DNA of 64,000 nucleotides from Streptomyces hygroscopicus (GTDB taxonomy: Bacteria; Actinomycetota; Actinomycetes; Streptomycetales; Streptomycetaceae), in the NCBI RefSeq assembly GCF_026168105.1, contig NZ_LBMW01000029.1, positions 39,367-103,366 of the forward strand. The letters run 5' to 3'. The translations under genes were made by a program, and so were the position numbers. Numbering within the stretch: position 1 is the stretch's first letter; every line of letters starts with the position of its first letter. Shown here piece by piece: positions 53,294 through 61,800 of this stretch. The notes below the pieces were generated by a model, which was not told the DNA's origin, did no database searches, and saw only the letters and a program-made list of their open reading frames with translations.

Positions 53294-54493
53294 TCACCAG
53301 GTGACGGGCAGCTCGTGCACACCGTAGAAGACCATGTCGTGGCGGAAGCGGAGTTCCTCGACGGGCTTGGCCAGGCGCAGGGTCGGGAAGCGGCGGAACA
53401 GGGTCTCGAAGACGATCTGCAGCTCGATTCGGGCGAGTTGCTGGCCTATGCACTGGTGTGCGCCGAAGCCGAAGGCCAGATGCGGGGCGGGGCGGCGGGT
53501 GATGTCGAAACGTTCCGGCTCCTCCACGAAGGCGGGGTCGAAGTCGGCGGCGAGGACGTGCGCGACGACCTGCTCGCCCTTGGCGATGGGCATGCCACCG
53601 AGTTCCACGTCCCGGGTGGCCACGCGCTCGCCGCCGAACTGGCCGATGGTCAGGTAGCGCAGCAGTTCCTCGACCGCGTTGCCGACGAGCGACGGGTCCT
53701 CGCGAAGCAGGGCCAGCTGGCCGGGGCGGTCGAGGAGCAGCGCCGCACCGAGGCCGATCATGCAGGCGGTGGTGTCGTGTGCCGCTATCAGCAGCGTGCC
53801 GGCCGCGTTCATGAGGAACATGTCGTCGACGACGCCATCAGGGTCCTCGGTGGTGATCAGCGCCGAGATCAGGTCGTCCCCGGGGTTGGCCCGGCGCTCC
53901 TGGACGAGCTGGTAGAGCAGCCCGCCCAGGCGCATGCCGGCAGCCTCGGTGGCGGCGGCGTCCTGGTCGACCCGCATCATCGCCTCGGCGATTTCCTGGA
54001 ACTCCGCCCGGCGCTCGGCCGGGACACCGAACAGGTCGGAAATCACCATGGAAGGCACCGGGTTGGCGAAGGTCTTCACCAGGTCGACCGGGCCGCCCCG
54101 CGCCTCGAGGGCATCGAGGTGCTCGTCGACGATGCGCTGGATGTTCGGCCGGAGCGCCTGCATGCGCCGGACGGTGAACTCCTTGGCGAGCAGCTTGCGG
54201 TCCACGGTGTGCTCCGGCTCGTCCTGCCACAGCAGGCTGCCGCGGCCGGGCTTCTGGGTGACGACGCCGTCCCGGGTGTGCAGCGCGTGGGGCACCTGGA
54301 CGCTGAAGGAGGGGTCGCGCAGCAGGGCGCGCACCTCCTCGTAGCCGGTCACCAGCCACGCCTCGTGGCCGCTGGTGAAGGTGGCCCGGGTCACCGGGGC
54401 GGCCTCCCGGATGTCGGCGATGCCGTCCGGCGGCAGGAACGGGCAGCTGCGGGCCTTGGGGACGGCGGGCGCGTCGGCGATGGGCTCGGGCAT
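53294..54493 (-). CDS. pteC: cytochrome P450 (CYP105D6-like), filipin C1' hydroxylase
   Basis: The 399-residue P450 has the I-helix motif IAAHDTTACMI, the ExxR region VEELLRYLT and heme loop FGFGAHQCIGQQLAR. In the filipin pathway PteC (CYP105D6) hydroxylates C1' of the hexyl side chain. The ATG at 54493 has AAGGAG at the correct distance; longer open frames upstream have no support. It is 50 bases after pteB. Confidence 0.92.
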   Translation of the reverse strand: MPEPIADAPAVPKARSCPFLPPDGIADIREAAPVTRATFTSGHEAWLVTGYEEVRALLRDPSFSVQVPHALHTRDGVVTQKPGRGSLLWQDEPEHTVDRKLLAKEFTVRRMQALRPNIQRIVDEHLDALEARGGPVDLVKTFANPVPSMVISDLFGVPAERRAEFQEIAEAMMRVDQDAAATEAAGMRLGGLLYQLVQERRANPGDDLISALITTEDPDGVVDDMFLMNAAGTLLIAAHDTTACMIGLGAALLLDRPGQLALLREDPSLVGNAVEELLRYLTIGQFGGERVATRDVELGGMPIAKGEQVVAHVLAADFDPAFVEEPERFDITRRPAPHLAFGFGAHQCIGQQLARIELQIVFETLFRRFPTLRLAKPVEELRFRHDMVFYGVHELPVTW

Positions 54494-54543
54494 GACTCTC
54501 CTTGCGCTTGTGATAGGGGGAAGGGTTCGTGCGGCGGGAATTG

Positions 54544-55800
54544 TCAGGCGGCGGCGAGTTCGAGCGCGGTCTCGCCGCGACGAGGCGCGTTCACGAGGAC
54601 GGCCATGTTCCCGGAAGGGTGCACGTTGTCGTGCATCATCTGGTGCATGCGCCCGATGTCCTGGAAGCCGTCGCAGGCGGACAGACAGGGGTCGAGCATG
54701 CCGGCGCCGACGAGGTTGATGACCTCGCGGCACTGGCGGGTGTCGGCGTAGTGCGAGCCCTGGAGGCGCTTGGAGCGCATCCACAGGTGGCGCAGGTCGA
54801 CGTCTCCGTTGTAGCCGGAGGTACCACCGCAGATCACCACCATGCCGGCGCTGTCGCACAGGTACATCGAGGTCGGCAGGGTGTCCTGGCCGCTGTGCTC
54901 CAGCACGATCCGCGGGGACTTGCGCTCACCGAGGATCTCCCAGATCCTCTTGCCGACCCCGCGAGCGCCGCGCAGGAACCGCGCCGACGCCTCGGCGTCC
55001 CCGACATCGGGCAGCCGGCCCCAATGATCGAAGTTGCGGCGGTTGATGGTGCCCTCCGCCCCGAGGCGGCGGCAGTACTCGGAGCGGTCCTCGCTGGAGA
55101 CCACGGCGATCGGGATGCCGCCGGCCAGCCTGACGAGCTGGATGGCCATCGAGCCGAGGCCGCCCGCACCGCCCCAGATCAGGACGGGGTCGCCGGGGCG
55201 GACCGTGTTGCCCTGCCAGCCGAACAGCTGCCGGTAGGCGGTGGGCCCGGTGAGCAGGAAGGCCGCCGACTCCTCCCACGACAGATGGGCGGGCTTGGGG
55301 TGGCACTGGTACTCGTCGACGCGGCAGAACTGTGCGAAGGACCCATAGTTGGTCTCGTATCCCCAGGCCTTGATGCTCTCCGAGACCAGAGGGTCCGTGC
55401 CCATCCGGATGTCCTCGGCGGTCTCGTCCCACTGGCCGCTGGTGAGCAGCACGTGGTCACCCACCTTGACATTGCGGACGCCTTCGCCGACGGCCCACAC
55501 CACGCCGGAGGCCTCCGAGCCTCCGATGTGGAAGTCTTCGGGCCGGCCCTGGCGCTGCCGCATCCCGATGACGTCGACCGGCTTGCCCAGCGAGGACCAC
55601 ACGTTGTTGTAGTTGATGCCGGCGGCCATCACGTAGACCAGCACCTGGCCGCGGCCCACCGCGGGGGTGTCGACGACCTCGGTGCGGAACGCCTGCTTCG
55701 GCTCTCCGAAGCGGTTCTGCCGGATCACCGAGGCGTACATCTGGGGCGGAACCTCACCGAGCGGCGGGGTCTCGCCGATCTCGTAGAGAGCCTTCGTCAT
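54544..55800 (-). CDS. pteB: crotonyl-CoA carboxylase/reductase homologue making alkylmalonyl-CoA
   Basis: The 418-residue medium-chain dehydrogenase-like enzyme reduces an enoyl-CoA and carboxylates it to an alkylmalonyl-CoA. The N-terminus MTKALYEIGETPPLGEVPPQ, the segment GMRQRQGRPEDFHIGGSEAS, the NADPH loop IWGGAGGLGSMAIQL and LEHSGQDTLPTSMYLC are typical of CCRs. In the filipin pathway the likely substrate is 2-octenoyl-CoA, giving hexylmalonyl-CoA for the last PKS module. It begins 78 bases after the PKS stop. Confidence 0.93.
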   Translation of the reverse strand: MTKALYEIGETPPLGEVPPQMYASVIRQNRFGEPKQAFRTEVVDTPAVGRGQVLVYVMAAGINYNNVWSSLGKPVDVIGMRQRQGRPEDFHIGGSEASGVVWAVGEGVRNVKVGDHVLLTSGQWDETAEDIRMGTDPLVSESIKAWGYETNYGSFAQFCRVDEYQCHPKPAHLSWEESAAFLLTGPTAYRQLFGWQGNTVRPGDPVLIWGGAGGLGSMAIQLVRLAGGIPIAVVSSEDRSEYCRRLGAEGTINRRNFDHWGRLPDVGDAEASARFLRGARGVGKRIWEILGERKSPRIVLEHSGQDTLPTSMYLCDSAGMVVICGGTSGYNGDVDLRHLWMRSKRLQGSHYADTRQCREVINLVGAGMLDPCLSACDGFQDIGRMHQMMHDNVHPSGNMAVLVNAPRRGETALELAAA

Positions 55801-55878
55801 GATTTCTCTCCCACATCTGCTCTGTCCGGTCTGGGTTGCTCGCGGTGGTCGCGGGCCGGTCATGCGGTCGTTGCGTCC

Positions 55879-58800
55879 TCAAGGTGCGGCGGGGCCGGAC
55901 GAATCGGTGACGACGTCCGCCAGCCAGGAATCCACGGCCGCCGCGGTCGTGCCGGCGTGGTCCTCCAACATCGAGTAGTGGTTTCCGGTCACTTCGACGA
56001 CCGTGTCCACGTGCTCCGGCGGTGCCGCGCGTCCGTCGCCGTCCGCGGCGCCGGCCAGCATGGGCTCGCTCGCCCGTACGAGCAGGGTCGGCGCGGCGAT
56101 CTCCGGCGCGGCCCAGTCGTCGAACAGGCGCATATAGCGGCCCATCGCGGTGAGCTGTTCGCCGCCGGACCTCATGAAGTCCAGGCGCTGCGACTGCGCC
56201 TGGGCCATCGCGTTGAGCACCTGGTGGTCGAAGGGGACCTCTCGGCTGAAGCTGTCGACCATCACCACGGCCGCCGGCTGCTCGCCCATGGCCTCCAGGT
56301 GTGCCGCCACGCCGTGGGCGATCCAGCCGCCCGAGGAGTAGCCGAGCAGGACGACCGGCTTTCCGCCGGCGCACTCCCGTACGGTCCCAGCGTGCAGCCG
56401 GAGCACGACGTCCAGATCGGACGGGACCGGCTCGCCCTTCTCGTAGCCGGGGTGGACCAGCGCCCACATGTCCAGCCGGTCGCGGAAGGGTGTGGCGAAC
56501 CGCGCGTACTGGTGCGCCCCAGCCGGTACGACGTACGGCGAGAAGCACATCAGCGCCAGGGGACGGTCACCTTGCGACAACCGTACGGGGGCGGGCCGCT
56601 GGGCCAGTTCCTCGGGCCGCTCGAACGAAGGCCGGAAGCGGGCCGCCTCCATCAGCATCCCCATGGCTTCGGCGGCCGTCCCGTTCTCGCTCGCGTGCCG
56701 GTAGAGCTGCACCAGCATGTCGGCGGGCCGCTCCTCCGCCGCGCCCCGGCCGGCGCCCTGGAGCCGCGTCAACAGGTGCTTGGCGAGCCTGGCGGGCGTG
56801 GGATGGTCGAAGGCCAGCCCGGCGGGCAGGTGGAGACCGGTCGCCGCCGACAGGCGCCGGCGCAGGTCTATCGCGGTGAGCGAATCGAAGCCGAGCTCCA
56901 GGAAGTGCGCGGTGGGCAGCACGTCCTCGGCCGACGCATGACCGAGGACCACGGCGCTCTGGGAGCGGACGTGCTCCAGCAGCCGCTCCTCCTGCTCGGC
57001 CGGGGCGAGTCCGGCGAGCTCGGTCGCGAGCGCCGCTCCGGCGCCGGAATCCTCGCCGACGGCCTGCTCGGTCTCCAGGAGCCGCTGTACGTCGGGCAGG
57101 TCGGCCAGCAGCGGGCTGGGCCGTCCCACGGTGAAGGCGGGCAGGAACTTCTCCCAGTCGATCGGGGCGACGGTGAGGGCCGCCTCGTCGTGCTCGACGG
57201 CCTGGCGCAGGGCGGAGATCGCGAGCTCGGGGGCCATGACACCCAGGCCCCGCCTCTCGCCGCGCTCCTGGACCGCGTCGTCGACCATGCCGCCGCCCGC
57301 CCAGCCGCCCCAGGCAACCGAGGTAGCGGTCAGGCCGCGCGCCCGCCGCCGCAATGCCAGGGCGTCGAGGAAGGCGTTGGCGGAGGCGTAGGAGGCCTGC
57401 CCACCGCTGCCCCAGACGCCGGCACCGGAGGCGAAGAGGACGAACGCGTCCAGCTCACGGCCGTCGAGCAACTCGTCGAGGTGGGTGGCGCCGGTGACCT
57501 TGGAGGCCGCGGCTTCGGCGAACTCGTCGAGACCGGCGTCGGCCAGCATGGACGACCGTGCCGTGCCGGCGGCGTGCAGCACCGCGGTGAGCGGGTGTCG
57601 GGACTCGATGCCGGCGAGCAGCCGCGCGACCGCATCGCGGTCGGCGATGTCGCAGGCGGCGATGGTCACTTCGGCGCCCAGGGCGGTCAGCTCCGCGTGC
57701 AGTTCTTGCGCACCGGGGGCGTCGGGCCCACTCCTGCTGGTGAGCACCAAGTGCTGCGCGCCCGCGCCGGCCAGCCAACGGGCGAGGTGCCGGCCCACGC
57801 CGCCGGTTCCGCCGGTGACCAGGACGGTGCCGCGAGGCCGCCACGGTGTCGCGGGCTCCACGTCGGCGGGCCGCGCCCGGACCATGCGCCGGCCGTACAC
57901 ACCGTCGGCACGTACGGCGAGCTGGTCCTCGTCGTCCTGGGCCAGCGCTCCGGCCAGGCGGCGCAGTGCCTGCTCGTCCAGGTTCTCGGGCAGGTCGACG
58001 AGACCGCCCCAGCGCCGGGGCAGTTCCAGCGCGGCGACGATGCCCAGGCCCCAGAGCTGTGCCTGGCCGGCGTCGAGCGGCGGGTCGGTGGCTCCGGTGG
58101 ACACGGCTCCACGGGTCGCGCACCACAGCGGCGCCTGGACATCCACGTCGCCCAGCGCCTGCAACAGGGTGACGGTCGTGGCGAGGCTCGCGGACAACGT
58201 CGGGTGGTCCGGGTGGCATCCGGGGGCGAGGCCGAGCATCGAGAGGACACCGGCGGGCTGTTCGCCGCCGAGTTCCTCGGCGAGCCGGTTCGCGGCCTGC
58301 GCGCGGTCGCAGTCGACGGGGAGTTCGACGACCCGCACCTTGGCGCCGTGGGCGCCGAGCACGCCGACGACGCAGGGCGCCCACTGCTCGTCCGCCAGTC
58401 CGGCGGGGAGGACGGCGAGCCACAGGCCGTCCAGGCCGGGGGCCGGGTGGTCGGTCAGCCGCCGGAAGGAGACGCGGTAGCGCCAGCCGTCCACCGTGGA
58501 CTTCTCGCGGCTGCGCCGACGCCACGCGGACAGCACCGGCAGCGCCGGGCCGATGAGGGCGGCGTCGTCCGCCCCGAGTTCATCGGCGAGCCCGGACAGG
58601 TCCGTGTTCTCCACCAGTTCCCAGAACCCGGCCTCGACCGGATCGGCGCCCGCAGGCACCGGGTCGGCGCTCTCCAGCCAGTACCGCTGGCGCTGGAACG
58701 CGTACGTCGGCAGGTCCACGCGCCGTACCGGACGCCCGGCGAAGGGTAACGTCAAGTCCACGTGTACGCCGCTCACGTGCAGTTCGGACACGGAGCGCAG

Positions 58801-61800
58801 AAAGCGGTCCATGCCGCCCTGGCCTCTGCGCAGCGAGGCTCCGGTCACGGCGTCGGCACCGGCTTCCTCAGCGATCTCCTGCACCGCGTCGGCCAGCAGC
58901 GGGTGCGGGCTGCACTCGACGAACACCCCGTGCCCGTCCGCCAGCAGCGTCCGTACGGTCCGCTCGAACTCCACCGTGTGCCGCGCGTTGCGGTACCAGT
59001 ACTCGGCGTCCAGCGCGGTGGTGTCCAGCACCGTGCCGGTCACCGTGGAGTAGAAGGGGACGTCCGCCGCTCCCGGCGCGACCGGGGCCAGCAGCTCAAG
59101 CAGTTCGGGGCGCAGGCTCTCGACCTGGGCGGAGTGCCCGGCGCCGGTGGCGCCGCGGACCTTGCGCACGCGCACGCCCTCCTCTTCGAGTTCCGCCAGG
59201 AGTTCGTCGACCGCATCGGGCTCTCCGGAGACGGTCAGGGCGGCGGGCCCGTTTACGGCGGCAACCGACAGCCGGTCCCCGTACTTCTCCAGCCTCGCGC
59301 GGGCCCGGTCGGCGGGCATGGCGACCGCGAGCATCGCGCCCTTGCCCATGAGCTTGGTCAGCGAGCGGCTGCGCAGGGCCACGATCCGGGCCGCGTCGTC
59401 CAGCGTCAGCGCGCCCGCGACGTACGCCGCGGCGACCTCGCCCTGCGAGTGGCCGACGACGGCGGCAGGCGTCACACCGTAGGAGCGCCACAGGGCGGCC
59501 AGCGACACCATCACCGTGAACAGCGCGGGTTGGGCGACCTCCACCTCGGCCATGCTCGGTGCGCCCGGCTCGGCACGCAGAACCTCGAGCAGCGGCCAGC
59601 CGACGTAGGGGGCGAACGCCTCGGCGCAGGCCTTCGCCTGTTCGGCGAAGACCGGGGAGATGTCCAGCAGTTCGCGGGCCATCTCCGTCCACTGCGAGCC
59701 GTGACCGGGGAAGACGAAGGCGACCCTGCCGGAGGCTGCGGCGGTGCCCTGGACCACGGTGTCCGCGGGTTCGCCGTCGGCGAGCGCCGCGAGCCCGGCC
59801 CGCAGCTCGTGCCGGTCACGGCCGACGACCACGGCCCGCTGCTCCAGCTGCGTCCGCGTGGTGACGAGAGCGCGGCCGACGTCGGGCAGGGAGAGCCCTT
59901 CTGCGCGGTCGAGGTGGTTCAGCAGCCGGCGTGCCTGCTCGCGCAGGGACCGCGCGGTCTTCGCGGACAGCGCCCAGGGGAACACGTCCACGGGCAGGGC
60001 GGCGGTGGCGTCCTGTGTTTCGGGGAACTGCTTGTCCTCGGCGGGCCCGGTCTCCGGGGCCTGCTCGATGATGGTGTGCACGTTGGTGCCGCTCATCCCG
60101 AACGAGGAGACGGCCGCGCGCCGGGGCCTGGCGTGGTCGGGCCAGGCGGTCTGCTCGGTCAGCAGGCGCACGTTCCCGCTGGACCAGTCGACGTCCGCGG
60201 TCGGCCCGTCGACGTGCAGCGTCTGCGGCAGAACGCCGTTGCGGATGGCCATCACCATCTTGATGACGCCGCCGACGCCCGCGGCCGCCTGCGAGTGGCC
60301 GATATTGGACTTCAGCGAGCCGAGCCACAGCGGTCGGTCCGCGGAGCGCTCCCTGCCGTAGGTGGCCAGCAGCGCCTGCGCCTCGATCGGGTCGCCGAGC
60401 CGGGTGCCGGTGCCGTGGGCCTCCACGGCGTCGACCTCGTCCGGGTCGAGCCGGGCGTTGGCGAGTGCCTGCCGGATGACCTGCTGCTGGGCCTTGCCGC
60501 TGGGCGCGGTCAGCCCGTTGGAGGCGCCGTCCTGGTTGACGGCGCTGCCGCGCACCACGGCCAGGACCTCGTGGCCGTGGCGGCGCGCGTCGGAGAGCCG
60601 CTCGACGAGGACCAGGCCCACGCCCTCGGCGAAGCCGGTACCGTCGGCGCAGGCGGCGAACGCCTTGCAGCGGCCGTCGGGGGACAGCGCCCGCTGTCTG
60701 CTCGACATCGTGAAGGCGGACGGGCTGGACATCACCATCACACCGCCGGTCACCGCCATCGAGCACTCGCCGTTGCGCAGTGCCTGAACCGCGAGGTGCA
60801 GGGCGGTCAGTGATGACGAGCACGCGGTGTCGACGGTGACCGAGGGGCCTTGCAGTCCGAAGGTGTAGGAGAGGCGGCCGGCGATGACGCTGGCGGAGTT
60901 GCCGCTGGAGAGGTAACCCTCGACGCCGTCGGGGACCTTGAGCGGTCGGGCGGCGTAGTCCTGGTAGCCGGAGCCGATGAACACGCCGGTGTTGGTGGAG
61001 CGGACCCTGTCGGGGGCGATCCCGGCCCGTTCGAAGACCTCCCAGGTGGTCTCCAGCAGGAGGCGCTGCTGCGGGTCCATCGCGACGGCCTCGCGCGGGC
61101 TGATCCCGAAGACGGCGGGGTCGAACTCCGTGGCGTCGTACAGGAATCCGCCCTGAGTGGTGTAGGTGGTGCCGGGGTGGTCGGGGTCCGGGTGGTAGAG
61201 CTGCTCGACGTCCCAGCCCCGGTTGCCGGGGAACTGCGAGACGGCGTCGCGTCCGGAGACGACCAGCTCCCACAGGTCCTCTGGGGAACTCACGCCGCCG
61301 GGGTAGCGGCAGGCCATGCCGACAATGGCGATGGGCTCGTCCAGTACGGCGGCGGCCGCTGCCGGGGCAATGTCCTCAGGGCTCCGGCTGCCGGTGAGTT
61401 CGGCCCTCAGGTGGGCGGCGAGGTCGGTGGCCGTGGGGTGGTCGAAGACGAGCGACGTGGGCAGGGCCAGACCGGTCTCCTCGATGAGCCGGTTGCGCAG
61501 TTCCACCGCGGTCAAGGAGTCGAAGCCGAGGTCCCTGAAGGGCCGGTCGACCTCGATCGAGCCGGCCCCGCGGTGTCCGAGCACCCCGGCCGCGTGGCTG
61601 CGGACCAGCTCCACCAGGGTGCGTTCCTGCTCCTCCGGCGAGAGCCCGGCCAGGCTCTCGGCGAGCGCCCCGGAGCCGTGGGGCTCGTCGGGGGTGTTCT
61701 GTGCGAGTGCTTCCCGCACTTCGGGGAGGTCACCGAGCAGCGGGCTGGGGCGGCCGAGGGTGAACGGCACGATGAAACGGGCCCAGTCGACGTCGGCGAC

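Noticed and set aside
54529..58749. 1,406-codon plus-strand open frame opposite the P450/CCR/PKS genes
   Set aside because: Antisense shadow of high-GC coding DNA; no start signal, no domains, and the minus-strand proteins are unmistakable. The same holds for long plus-strand frames at 58,762-60,813 and 60,850-62,838.
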